DNA of 64,000 bases. Origin: Pseudomonas benzenivorans. Its GTDB lineage: Bacteria > Pseudomonadota > Gammaproteobacteria > Pseudomonadales > Pseudomonadaceae. The DNA is taken from NCBI RefSeq assembly GCF_033547155.1, contig NZ_CP137892.1, positions 1,116,001 to 1,180,000 on the forward strand, written 5' to 3'. Under the pieces are notes generated by a model. That model ran no database searches. It saw nothing but the letters and a program-made list of their open reading frames with translations, and had not been told where the DNA came from. This document shows positions 16,992 to 26,978 of this stretch, piece by piece (within the stretch, counting starts at the first letter, position 1; every line of letters begins with the position of its first letter). Position numbers and translations under genes: made by a program.

Positions 16992-17296
16992 GCGGGCGTT
17001 TCATGCGCTTGGCCGAACTCGATCGACCGACGGTCAGGCTGATGGTCGACGGCGAGCCGGTCGAGGCCTTGCAGGGCGATACCCTGATGGTGGCACTGTT
17101 GACCCGGGTGGCGGCGTTGCGCCAGTCGGAGTTCGACCCGGGGAGTCGCGCCGGATTCTGTCTGATGGGCGCGTGCCAGGACTGCTGGGTCTGGACCCGC
17201 AGCGGCGAGCGCCTGCGCGCCTGCTCCAACGAAGTCCGCGAAGGGCTGGATATCGTCACCAGGGAACCGGAGGCGGTATGGCCATTGCGCGGCTGA
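16988..17296 (+). CDS. Small 2Fe-2S protein, alpha-like subunit of an opine-oxidase/HcnABC-type dehydrogenase
   Basis: A 102-residue protein starting at GTG 16988, which overlaps the transporter ATPase stop. A ferredoxin-like fold is indicated by GFCLMGACQDCWV followed about 20 residues later by RACSN. The four cysteines have the spacing expected for a [2Fe-2S] cluster in HcnA-type subunits. It overlaps the next gene by 19 bases. With the two flavoproteins downstream it should form a membrane-associated dehydrogenase that passes electrons from C-N bond oxidation to the respiratory chain. A paralogue lies at 55184. Confidence 0.85.
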   Translation: MSGRFMRLAELDRPTVRLMVDGEPVEALQGDTLMVALLTRVAALRQSEFDPGSRAGFCLMGACQDCWVWTRSGERLRACSNEVREGLDIVTREPEAVWPLRG

Positions 17297-18702
17297 AAGA
17301 TCTTCACAACGAGGAGGTGCGCGTCGTGATAGTCGGTGCCGGCCCGGCCGGCACCCGCTGCGCCGAGACCCTGGTGGCCGCCGGCATCCGGCCGATCGTG
17401 CTGGACGAAAATCGCCGCGACGGCGGGCAGATCTACCGCCGCCAGCCCGAGGGTTTCCGCCGCGATTACGCCACCCTCTACGGCAGCGAGGCGGACAAGG
17501 CCAAGGCGCTGCACGACAGCTTCGACCGCCTGCGCGAGCAGATCGACTACCGCCCCGACACCCTGGTCTGGAGCCTGACTCCGGGGCAACTGCATTGTGT
17601 CAGCCAGGGCAGGCACACGAGCGTCGATTACGACGCACTGATTCTCTGCACCGGCGCCACCGACCGGCTGATGCCGGTCGCGGGTTGGCAACTGGCCGGC
17701 GCGTACAGCCTGGGCGGCGCGCAGATCGCCCTGAAGGCGCAGGCGGTGGCCATCGGCCGGCGGGTGGTGTTCATGGGCAGTGGGCCGCTGCTGTATCTGG
17801 TCGCCAGCCAGTACCTCAAGGCCGGCGCCGAGGTGGCCGCGGTGCTCGACACTTCGCCGCTGCGCAAGCGCATCGCGGCCCTGCCCAAATTGCTCGCCCG
17901 CCCCGCGGTGCTGTTCACTGGGATGAAGCTGTTGGCCAAGCTCTATCTGGCACGAATCCCGCTGCACCTGGGGGTCGTCCCCCAGCAGGTGCTGGGCGAT
18001 GCGGCCAGCGGCGTCAGCGGCGTACGGGTGCGCACCGCACCGGGCGACAGCCTGCAGATCGACTGCGATGCGGTCGCCCTCGGCTATCACCTGCGCCCGG
18101 AAACCCAGTTGGCCGACCTGGCCGGTTGCCGTATGCGCTTTCATGAACCCTCGCAGCAGTGGGTGCTGGACATCGACGAACAGGGACGCACCTCGGTCGA
18201 GGGCGTGTATGCCGCCGGCGATGGTACGCGCATCCGCGGCGCCGACGCCGCCGAGCATGCCGGACGCCTGGCCGCCATGGCGCTGCTGCAGGACATGGGG
18301 CAGCAGGTCAGCGGCGAGGCACTGGCCCAGCAGAGAAGGGCCTTGGCGGTGATGGAGCAGTTCAGCCGCGGCCTGTACCAGGCCTTTCCCTGGCCGGCGG
18401 GTCAAGCCGGCGCGCTGGCGGACGCGGCGATCGTCTGCCGCTGCGAGATGATCAGCGCCGGCGAGCTGCGCGACGCGGTGCGCGCGAAGGGCGCCTGCGA
18501 GGTCAATCGCGCCAAGGCCTTCAGCCGGGTCGGCATGGGCCGCTGTCAGGGCCGCTACTGCTCGCAGGTCGGTGCCGAGGTGATCGCCGCGGCGGCTGGC
18601 GTCCCCGTCGAGTCGGTCGGCCGTCAGCGTGGTCAGGCACCGGTCAAGCCGCTGTCGATGCTGACCGAGGACATCAAGCAGGTCGATGAGGTGTCGCCGT
18701 GA
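17278..18702 (+). CDS. FAD/NAD-binding oxidoreductase subunit with BFD-like domain (OoxA/HcnB-like)
   Basis: A 474-residue protein starting at ATG 17278, inside the end of the 2Fe-2S gene. Residues 15-33 are VRVVIVGAGPAGTRCAETL; a second nucleotide-binding stretch is VVFMGSGPLLYLVASQYL near residue 165; AAGDGTRIRGADAAEHAG is the FAD-contacting stretch. The C-terminus holds a bacterioferritin-associated-ferredoxin-like cluster site, VCRCEMI and GMGRCQGRYC. This architecture matches subunit A of octopine/nopaline oxidase and HcnB. It forms a complex with its two neighbours. The real substrate is unknown. Confidence 0.88.
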   Translation: MAIARLKDLHNEEVRVVIVGAGPAGTRCAETLVAAGIRPIVLDENRRDGGQIYRRQPEGFRRDYATLYGSEADKAKALHDSFDRLREQIDYRPDTLVWSLTPGQLHCVSQGRHTSVDYDALILCTGATDRLMPVAGWQLAGAYSLGGAQIALKAQAVAIGRRVVFMGSGPLLYLVASQYLKAGAEVAAVLDTSPLRKRIAALPKLLARPAVLFTGMKLLAKLYLARIPLHLGVVPQQVLGDAASGVSGVRVRTAPGDSLQIDCDAVALGYHLRPETQLADLAGCRMRFHEPSQQWVLDIDEQGRTSVEGVYAAGDGTRIRGADAAEHAGRLAAMALLQDMGQQVSGEALAQQRRALAVMEQFSRGLYQAFPWPAGQAGALADAAIVCRCEMISAGELRDAVRAKGACEVNRAKAFSRVGMGRCQGRYCSQVGAEVIAAAAGVPVESVGRQRGQAPVKPLSMLTEDIKQVDEVSP

Positions 18703-19853
18703 GCGTCGAACAAACCGATGTACTGATAGTCGGCGGTGGCCTGATGGGTGCGGCCTCGGCATTTTTCCTGCGTCGGCGCGGGCGCTCGGTGGTGCTGCTG
18801 GAGCGGGACATGATCGGCCAGTACGCCAGCGGGGTGAACTTCGGCAATGTGCGCCGCCAGGGGCGTTTCCTCGGCCAGCTGGCGCTGGCCAACCGCTCCT
18901 TCGCGCTGTGGAAGCGCCTGCCGCAGCTGATCGACGACGACCTGGAGTTCATTCCCAGCGGGCACCTACGGGTCTGCTACCGCGAGGACGAGATCGCCGA
19001 GCTGGAGGCCTACGCCGCGGCGCCCGAAGCGCGCGAGCTGGATCTGCAGATCTATAGCGGCCGCGAGTTGCACGAGCGCTTCCCGTTCCTCGGCCCGGAG
19101 GTCAAGGGCGGCTCCTACGCGCCGCACGACGGCCACGCCAACCCGCGCCTAGCCGCCCCGGCCTTCGCCCGCGCCGCGCGCCGCGCTGGCGCGCGTATCG
19201 AGGAGCGTTGCGAAGTGACCCGGGTGCAGAAGGTTGGCGGGCAATTCCAGGTGACCACCAGCGATGGTCGCCGGTATTGCGCCGAGCAGCTGTTGATCAC
19301 CGCCGGCGCCTGGGGCGAGAAGCTCTCCGCGCAGTTCGGCGAGCCGGTGCCGCTGATCACCAAGGGCCCGCAGATGTCGGTCACCGAGCCGGTGCCCTAT
19401 GCGCTGAAAACGGTGATCGGCGTGTACACCAAGCACCCCGAGGAAGTGCTGTACTTCCGCCAGATCCCCCGCGGCAACATCATCATCGGCGGCTGCCACC
19501 ACACCCAGCCGGACATGCTTGAGCGCCGCGCCCAGTTCGATCCGCAGAGCCTGCTCAAGCAGATGCAGCAGATGCGCCGGCTGGTGCCGCAGATGGCCAA
19601 GCTGAACATCATCCGTACCTGGAGCGGTATCGAGGGCTACGTCGCGGACTCCCTGCCGGTGATGGGCCCCAGCGGCCAGGTCGACGGACTCTATTACGCC
19701 TTCGGCTTCAGCGGCCACGGCTTCCAGCTCGGCCCAGGCGTGGGCGACTCGATGGCCGAGTTGATCAGTACCGGCAGTACCAGTACATCCATCGCGCCTT
19801 TTCACATCGGGCGTTTCGCCGATTACACCGAGCAGCAGAGGAGAGCATCATGA
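18699..19853 (+). CDS. FAD-dependent oxidase subunit (OoxB/HcnC-like, DadA fold)
   Basis: A 384-residue flavoprotein, GTG start overlapping the previous stop. The FAD-binding fold is TDVLIVGGGLMGAASAFFL near residues 5-23, followed by YASGVNFGNVRRQGR; the C-terminal GFSGHGFQLGPGVG completes the DAO-type FAD site. It is the likely catalytic subunit that oxidises a secondary amine to an imine, which hydrolyses to an amino acid and a keto acid or aldehyde. It sits directly before an ArgE-like deacylase with ATGA overlap, so the released compound may be processed further by hydrolysis. Confidence 0.88.
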   Translation: MSVEQTDVLIVGGGLMGAASAFFLRRRGRSVVLLERDMIGQYASGVNFGNVRRQGRFLGQLALANRSFALWKRLPQLIDDDLEFIPSGHLRVCYREDEIAELEAYAAAPEARELDLQIYSGRELHERFPFLGPEVKGGSYAPHDGHANPRLAAPAFARAARRAGARIEERCEVTRVQKVGGQFQVTTSDGRRYCAEQLLITAGAWGEKLSAQFGEPVPLITKGPQMSVTEPVPYALKTVIGVYTKHPEEVLYFRQIPRGNIIIGGCHHTQPDMLERRAQFDPQSLLKQMQQMRRLVPQMAKLNIIRTWSGIEGYVADSLPVMGPSGQVDGLYYAFGFSGHGFQLGPGVGDSMAELISTGSTSTSIAPFHIGRFADYTEQQRRAS

Positions 19854-21007
19854 GAGCCCGGGCGCTGGACATCCTCAAACGGCTGATCGCCTTCGATACC
19901 GTCTCCGCGGAATCGAACCTGGTGCTGATCGACTACGTTCGCGAGCTGCTGGCGAGCAAGGGCATCGAGTCGCTGATCGTCAAGGACGAGAGCGGGCGCA
20001 AGGCCAACCTGTTCGCCAGCGTCGGCCCGCGCGACGTGCCGGGGGTGCTGCTGTCCGGGCATACCGACGTGGTGCCCGCCGCCGGCCAGGCCTGGACGCT
20101 GCCGGCGTTCCAGGCGACGGTGAAGGACGGGCGCATCTACGGCCGCGGCAGCTGCGACATGAAGGGTTTCATCGCCCTGGCCGTCGACGCCATGCTCGAT
20201 GCCGCCGACAGCTCGCTGAGTCGCCCCCTGCAGCTGGCCCTGTCGCATGACGAGGAGATCGGCTGCGTCGGCGTGCGCCGCCTGCTCGACGTGCTGCACC
20301 TGACGCCGGTGCGACCGATGCTATGCATAGTCGGCGAGCCGACCGAGATGCAGTTCGTCCTCGGCCACAAGGGCAAGGGCTCCTACCGCGCCCTGTGCCG
20401 CGGCCAGGAGGCGCATTCCTCGCTGGCGCCGCGCTCGGCCAACGCCATCCACCTGGCCTGCGACTTCATCGCCACGCTGCGCGAAGGGCAGCGTCGTCTT
20501 GAGCAGCAGGGCGCGCACGACGCCGCCTACGACGTGCCCTACAGCACCGTGCATGTCGGCCAGATCGCCGGCGGCAAGGCGCTGAACATAGTGCCGAACC
20601 TGTGCAGCCTGGATTTCGAGGTGCGCAACCTGCCGGCCGACGACCTCGACCAGTTCATCGAGCGGATGCGCGAGCAGGCCGAGGCGATAGTCGCCGAGGC
20701 CAGGCGCCTGTCGTCCGTCGCGGCCATCGAGATCGAGACGCTGAACGTCTATCCCGGCCTCGATACCCACCCCAGCGTCGAGGCCGTGCGCTTCTTGAAG
20801 AACTTCGCCCCGGCGGATACCGGCAGCGCCAAGGTGTCCTTCGGCACCGAGGGCGGGCTGTTCAGCCAGCGCCTGGACGTGCCGGTGGTGGTCTGCGGTC
20901 CCGGCTCCATCGAGCAGGCGCACAAGCCCGACGAATTCGTCGAGTTGAGCCAGATGGACGCCGGCGAGCGCTTTCTCGACGGCCTGCTGGGTTCGCTCAA
21001 GGCCTAG
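19850..21007 (+). CDS. M20 peptidase-family deacylase, acetylornithine deacetylase (ArgE)-like
   Basis: A 385-residue metalloenzyme. Zinc-site landmarks of the M20 family are [11 protein letters not shown] (His-x-Asp), [12 protein letters not shown] (bridging Asp), [10 protein letters not shown] (catalytic and metal Glu pair) and IVGEPTEM. It hydrolyses an N-acyl amino acid. Being the last overlapping gene after transporter and oxidase, it probably acts in catabolism of the imported compound rather than in arginine synthesis. A catabolic N-acetyl or N-succinyl amino acid is a fair guess. The biosynthetic argE role is the alternative and cannot be excluded. Confidence 0.85.
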   Translation: MRARALDILKRLIAFDTVSAESNLVLIDYVRELLASKGIESLIVKDESGRKANLFASVGPRDVPGVLLSGHTDVVPAAGQAWTLPAFQATVKDGRIYGRGSCDMKGFIALAVDAMLDAADSSLSRPLQLALSHDEEIGCVGVRRLLDVLHLTPVRPMLCIVGEPTEMQFVLGHKGKGSYRALCRGQEAHSSLAPRSANAIHLACDFIATLREGQRRLEQQGAHDAAYDVPYSTVHVGQIAGGKALNIVPNLCSLDFEVRNLPADDLDQFIERMREQAEAIVAEARRLSSVAAIEIETLNVYPGLDTHPSVEAVRFLKNFAPADTGSAKVSFGTEGGLFSQRLDVPVVVCGPGSIEQAHKPDEFVELSQMDAGERFLDGLLGSLKA

Positions 21008-21038
21008 TCGGCCGCGCGCGAACCGACTGTCGTACGCC

Positions 21039-21063
21039 TGTAGGAGCGGATTTATCCGCGAAG
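21039..21063 (+). repeat. Pseudomonas-type REP sequence
   Basis: TGTAGGAGCGGATTTATCCG followed by CGAAG contains the short palindrome GCGGATTTATCCGC typical of Pseudomonas REP units. It is a single copy between the deacylase and chemoreceptor genes and supports the genus assignment. Confidence 0.75.
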
Positions 21064-21176
21064 CCGGGGGGAGATCGCGGCATCTGCCAATAACGGGAAC
21101 ATCGCCAGAAACCATAACCCTAAAAGCCGGACCGACGAGCCTGCTCGCGGGCCCGAGCGCAGCCGGAAGCCCTGCC

Positions 21177-23216
21177 ATGAACGTTCTGCAACGCCTGTCC
21201 TTCACCGGCAAGTTCGTCTTGCTCGGTACGCTGGCCCTCGGCCTGATCCTGGTGCCGACCAGCTTGTATCTGCTCGATACGCTGAAAAGCGGCCGCCAGG
21301 CCGAGCGTGAGCTGCGCGGCGTGGCGCCGGTGCGGGCGCTGCTGCAGCTGGTCGCGCTGACCCAGCAGCACCGCGACCTGAGCGCCAGCCTGCTCGGCGG
21401 TGACGCCAGCCTGCAGGCGGCGCGCCAGGCCAAGCAGGCCGAGCTGCAGCGCGCCTTCGAGGCGGGCGAGCAGGCGCTGCACGCGGCCGATGTCGGCGCC
21501 GATCTGTTGGCCACCTGGCAGCAGCTGGGCGAGCAATGGCGCGAGTTGTCCGCGCAGCTCGAGCAGGGCGAGCTCGGCGCCCGGCAAAGCCTGCAACACC
21601 ATGGGCAACTGATCGCCGCCAGCCTGCTGCTCGAGGATGCGCTGCTCGATCGCTTCGAGCTGGCCCTGGATCCGGTTCTGGATACCTATTCGCTGATGAA
21701 CGCGGCGCTGATCGAGATGCCGCAGGCGGCCGAGCTGTTCGGCCGGCTGCGCGGCTACGGCGCGCTGTATCTGGCCCAGGGGCACATCCTGCCGGAGCAG
21801 CAGGGTGCGCTGATGGGGCTCAGTGCCCAGGCGCTGGCCAGCGCCGAGCGGATGAGCCGCGCCTTCGCCAAGGCGACGGCCGCCGACCCGGCGCTCGCGG
21901 CCCTGCTGGAGGCGCCGCTGCAGGCGTTGAACGCGCAGTCGCAGCAGGCCCTGGAATTGACCGACCAGCAGCTGATCTCGGCGCTGGAGCTGGATTTCTC
22001 CAGCGGCGGGGCCGGCCTGAAGCTGAGCTACCCGCTGGCCGATTACCTGGCCGCCTATGCGCGGCCGATCGACGGCCTGCAGGCCATCGGCGACGCCGCC
22101 CTGGCCGCGCTCGAGCAGAAACTGGGCGAACGGCGTGACGACCATCGCCGCCACAGCCTGCTGATGTCCGCCGCGCTGCTGACGTTGCTGCTGCTCGGCG
22201 GCGGCGTCGCGGCGTTGATCGTGCTGCGCCTGCTCGCCCAGCTGAACGAGGCCATGGCCGCCGCCGAGCGCATCGCCAAGGGCGACCTGAGCCGGCCGCT
22301 GACCAGTGTCGGCAGCGACGAGGCGGCGCGCCTGCTGCAGGCGCTGCAACGCATGCAGAGCGACCTGCGCGCCACGGTCGAGCAGATCGTCAGCTCCTCG
22401 CAGCAGCTGGCCAGCGCCTCGGGGGAGTTGAGCACGGTGACCGAGGGCGCGTCCCAGGGCCTGCAACGCCAGTGCGAGGAGCTGGACCAGGCCGCCACCG
22501 CCGTCACCGAGCTGACCACCGCCATCGAAGAGGTGGCGCGCAACGCGGTATCCACCGCCGAGGTGTCGCGTTCGGCCGACCAGTGCTCGCGCCAGGGCCA
22601 GGACAGCGTGGTCCGCACCGTCGCGGCCATCGAGGCCCTGGCCGCCGACATCGAGCGGACCGCGCAGGCGCTGCAGGCCCTGGCCGGGTACATCGACGAC
22701 ATCGGTTCGGTGCTGGACGTGATCCGCGCCATCGCCGAGCAGACCAACCTGCTGGCCCTGAACGCGGCGATCGAAGCGGCCCGGGCCGGCGAAAGCGGCC
22801 GCGGTTTCGCCGTGGTGGCCGACGAGGTGCGGGCCCTGGCCCGGCGTACCCAGGACTCCACCCAGCAGATCGAAAGCATCATCGGCGCGGTGCAGCAGGG
22901 CAGCCAGCAAGCGCTGCAGGCCATGCGCAGCAGCGACGGGCGAACCCGCGAGACCCTGGAGGTGGCCCGCGCCGCCGGCGCGGCGCTGCAACGCATCGTC
23001 GGCGCCATCACCGAGATCAACGAGCGCAACCTGTGCATCGCCAGCGCCACCGAGCAGCAATCGCAGGTGGCGCGCGAGGTGGATCGCAACCTGCTGAATA
23101 TCCGCGAGGTCGCCGCGCTGACGTCCAGCGGCGCCGATCGGACCCAGGCGTCCAGCCGCCAGCTCGCCGGGCTGGCCGGGGAAATGAGCGAGATGGTGCG
23201 CCACTTCGTGGTCTGA
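21177..23216 (+). CDS. Methyl-accepting chemotaxis protein
   Basis: A 679-residue inner-membrane receptor. TM1 lies at about residues 13-34 ([20 protein letters not shown]). A long, glutamine- and leucine-rich, mainly helical periplasmic region reaches to about 320. TM2 is near 326-350 ([17 protein letters not shown]), followed by a HAMP domain. The cytoplasmic signalling hairpin has the invariant tip [20 protein letters not shown] near 520-540. The sensor length and helix content recall NIT-type domains, but I am not sure. Its position among uptake and oxidation genes suggests chemotaxis toward the same compound. Confidence 0.9.
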   Translation: MNVLQRLSFTGKFVLLGTLALGLILVPTSLYLLDTLKSGRQAERELRGVAPVRALLQLVALTQQHRDLSASLLGGDASLQAARQAKQAELQRAFEAGEQALHAADVGADLLATWQQLGEQWRELSAQLEQGELGARQSLQHHGQLIAASLLLEDALLDRFELALDPVLDTYSLMNAALIEMPQAAELFGRLRGYGALYLAQGHILPEQQGALMGLSAQALASAERMSRAFAKATAADPALAALLEAPLQALNAQSQQALELTDQQLISALELDFSSGGAGLKLSYPLADYLAAYARPIDGLQAIGDAALAALEQKLGERRDDHRRHSLLMSAALLTLLLLGGGVAALIVLRLLAQLNEAMAAAERIAKGDLSRPLTSVGSDEAARLLQALQRMQSDLRATVEQIVSSSQQLASASGELSTVTEGASQGLQRQCEELDQAATAVTELTTAIEEVARNAVSTAEVSRSADQCSRQGQDSVVRTVAAIEALAADIERTAQALQALAGYIDDIGSVLDVIRAIAEQTNLLALNAAIEAARAGESGRGFAVVADEVRALARRTQDSTQQIESIIGAVQQGSQQALQAMRSSDGRTRETLEVARAAGAALQRIVGAITEINERNLCIASATEQQSQVAREVDRNLLNIREVAALTSSGADRTQASSRQLAGLAGEMSEMVRHFVV

Positions 23217-23370
23217 AACGGCGCCGCGTGCGCCCCTGGTCGAGCCTCGGCAGAGCCTGCCGTTGGCGGACGAATTTCAGCATCCCCCTCACTGCTCGGC
23301 AGGTGCTTTCAGCATCCTCGCCTGTAGCGACTCAATAGACTGAAGACTGTCTCGGAACAGGACTCGACCC

Positions 23371-24834
<1,464 letters not shown>

Positions 24835-24858
24835 GGCGACTCCTAGGGGACGAAAGGC

Positions 24859-25938
24859 ATGAGCAAGACATACAGAATCGCCGCGATCGCCGGCGACGGC
24901 ATCGGCAAGGAAGTGCTGCCCGAGGGGCTGCGCGTGCTGGAGCAGGCCGCGCGCAAGTGGGACCTGGACCTGAGCATCGAAGTGCTCGAGTGGGCCAACT
25001 GCGATTACTACCTGGAGCACGGGCAGATGATGCCCGAGGACTGGTTCGACCGGCTCAAGGGCTTCGACGCCATCTACTTCGGCGCCGTCGGCTGGCCGGA
25101 CAAGGTGCCGGATCACATCTCGCTGTGGGGCTCGCTGCTCAAGTTCCGCCGCGACTTCGACCAGTACGTGAACATCCGTCCGGTGCGTCTGTTCCCCGGC
25201 GTGCCGTGCCCGCTGGCCGGGCGCGAGGCGGGCGACATCGACTTCGTGGTGATCCGCGAGAACACCGAGGGCGAATACTCCTCGGTGGGCGGCAGGATGT
25301 TCGAGGGCACCGACAACGAGCTGGTGCTGCAGGAGGCGGTATTCACCCGCCGCGGCGTCGACCGCATTCTCAAGTTCGCCTTCGACCTGGCGCAGACCCG
25401 TCCGCGCAAGCGCCTGACCTCGGCGACCAAGTCCAACGGCATCTCCATCAGCATGCCGTACTGGGACGAGCGCACCGAGCGCATGGCCGAGCACTACCCC
25501 GAGGTGAGCTGGGACAAGCAGCATATCGACATTCTCTGCGCGCGCTTCGTGCTGCAGCCGGATCGCTTCGACGTGGTGGTGGCCTCCAACCTGTTCGGCG
25601 ACATCCTCTCCGACCTCGGCCCGGCCTGCGCCGGCACCATCGGCATCGCGCCGTCGGCCAACCTGGACCCGGAGCGGCGCTTCCCCTCGCTGTTCGAGCC
25701 GGTGCATGGCTCGGCACCGGACATCTACGGCCAGAACATCGCCAACCCCATCGCGATGATCTGGTCCGGCGCGCTGATGCTGGACTTCCTCGGTGCTGGC
25801 GACGAGCGTTACCGCGCCGCCCACGACGGCATCCTCAAGGCCATCGAGCGGGTCATCGCCGAAGGTCCGATCACCCCCGATCTCGGCGGCCAGGGCTCAA
25901 CCCAGGATGTCGGCAAGGCGATCGCTGCGCTGCTCTGA
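24859..25938 (+). CDS. Tartrate / D-malate dehydrogenase family protein (TtuC/DmlA-like)
   Basis: A 359-residue beta-decarboxylating dehydrogenase of the isopropylmalate/isocitrate family. Landmarks are IAGDGIGKEVLPEG at the N-terminus, FGAVGWPDKVPDHISLWG, VVIRENTEGEYSSVGG, and HGSAPDIYGQNIANP with the NAD-binding aspartate. The GAVGWP...LWG stretch distinguishes tartrate dehydrogenase/D-malate enzymes from LeuB. It starts 24 bases after the GabD-like gene with a good ribosome site and ends before a terminator. It would oxidise and decarboxylate a hydroxy-diacid downstream of the local pathway. Confidence 0.87.
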   Translation: MSKTYRIAAIAGDGIGKEVLPEGLRVLEQAARKWDLDLSIEVLEWANCDYYLEHGQMMPEDWFDRLKGFDAIYFGAVGWPDKVPDHISLWGSLLKFRRDFDQYVNIRPVRLFPGVPCPLAGREAGDIDFVVIRENTEGEYSSVGGRMFEGTDNELVLQEAVFTRRGVDRILKFAFDLAQTRPRKRLTSATKSNGISISMPYWDERTERMAEHYPEVSWDKQHIDILCARFVLQPDRFDVVVASNLFGDILSDLGPACAGTIGIAPSANLDPERRFPSLFEPVHGSAPDIYGQNIANPIAMIWSGALMLDFLGAGDERYRAAHDGILKAIERVIAEGPITPDLGGQGSTQDVGKAIAALL

Positions 25939-25963
25939 ACCCTGTGTGTGTTGTCACCCTTTT

Positions 25964-25991
25964 AGCCCGTTCATGCTGCGGGCTTTTTTTT
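25964..25991 (+). terminator. Intrinsic terminator ending the catabolic run
   Basis: Stem AGCCCG / CGGGCT (25964-25969 and 25979-25984) is followed by an eight-T run. It lies 25 bases after the TtuC/DmlA-like gene. Confidence 0.85.
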
Positions 25992-26049
25992 GCGTATAGA
26001 TGCGGTATCGAAACAGGGATCGTTCAGCCGGGCCATCTGAGGGCTGGAT

Positions 26050-26880
26050 ATGGGTAGATTGCTGGTCATGTCGCTGGCTTGTGTCCTGCATGCCACGAGT
26101 TGGGCGCGCGCACCGGTAGATGTGGTGATCCTCTGCGATGCCGGCTACCCACCCTACAGCTATGCCGAGGAGGGCGAGGCCAAAGGGATCTACGCCGACA
26201 TCCTGCGCGTGGCCTTCGCCCGCATGCCTGACTATCGCGTGCGCATTCGCCCCTTGCCCTGGACGCGGGCGCTGGCAGAGCTGGCCAAGGGCCGTGCCTT
26301 TGCCCTCTATCCGCCTTACAAGCGCACCAGCGAGCGGCCTTGGATGGATTACTCGCGGCCGATCTTGCGAGAGAAACTGGTCGTCTTCGTGCGTGCCGAC
26401 GTGGCTCGTAAACTTAGCGACAAGCCATTTCCGCAAGCTTATGTCGGCTTGCGCATCGGTCAGAACAGCGGCTTCATCAATATCCTCGATCAGGACTACC
26501 AGCGCATGCTGGGGAGGGGCGAGTTGCACCAGGTCCGCGTCAAGGACAATCGCACCAGCCTGGCCATGCTCTATCGTGGGCGCCTGGACGCCTATATCAA
26601 CGATCGGCGTGCCGTTCTCTGGGAGCTGGAGCGAATGCACAGCAATGGTGTGCTCGGGGAAATGGGCCTCACTTGGATAGTCGAAGGCCCCTGGCTTTCC
26701 GGTGAGGAGGGGCATCTCGGTTATAGCCGCAGCAGACCGCGGGCCTATCCCTACAAGGAAGACTTCAAGAAACACCTAGACGCCATCCTGGCCGACCTTG
26801 AGCGGGAGGGTGTCATCTATCGCATCGTGACTCGTTACGATGCGTCCTATCCGCTTCAGCTGAAGGCTGTCGGCATCTAG
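26050..26880 (+). CDS. Periplasmic substrate-binding protein, family 3-like
   Basis: A 276-residue secreted protein. A short hydrophobic lead (LLVMSLACVLHATSWARA) looks like a Sec signal. The mature start, VDVVILCDAGYPPYSYAEEG, is the classic amino-acid-binding family 3 opening. No permease or ATPase gene is adjacent, so it may serve a distant transporter or act as a sensor. It resembles the protein at 35883 (shared PPYK/V...ERP...PxLxE motif and KEDF near the C-terminus), suggesting old duplication. It is convergent with the TonB receptor gene. Ligand unknown. Confidence 0.78.
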   Translation: MGRLLVMSLACVLHATSWARAPVDVVILCDAGYPPYSYAEEGEAKGIYADILRVAFARMPDYRVRIRPLPWTRALAELAKGRAFALYPPYKRTSERPWMDYSRPILREKLVVFVRADVARKLSDKPFPQAYVGLRIGQNSGFINILDQDYQRMLGRGELHQVRVKDNRTSLAMLYRGRLDAYINDRRAVLWELERMHSNGVLGEMGLTWIVEGPWLSGEEGHLGYSRSRPRAYPYKEDFKKHLDAILADLEREGVIYRIVTRYDASYPLQLKAVGI

Positions 26881-26942
26881 CTGCGTGAACCCAGCCGGTG
26901 AGCGCTGGGATTGCTCGTTCAGCCTGGCGTTCGCTGGGTGAC

Positions 26943-26970
26943 GGCGCTTGGCCCTGCTCGAGCAAGCGCC
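26943..26970. terminator. Hairpin between convergent genes
   Basis: An 8-bp stem, GGCGCTTG / CAAGCGCC, sits between the binding-protein stop (26880) and the TonB-receptor stop (26979). It lacks a clear T-run on either strand, so bidirectional termination is only a weak suggestion. Confidence 0.35.
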
Positions 26971-26978
26971 CTGGCTAG

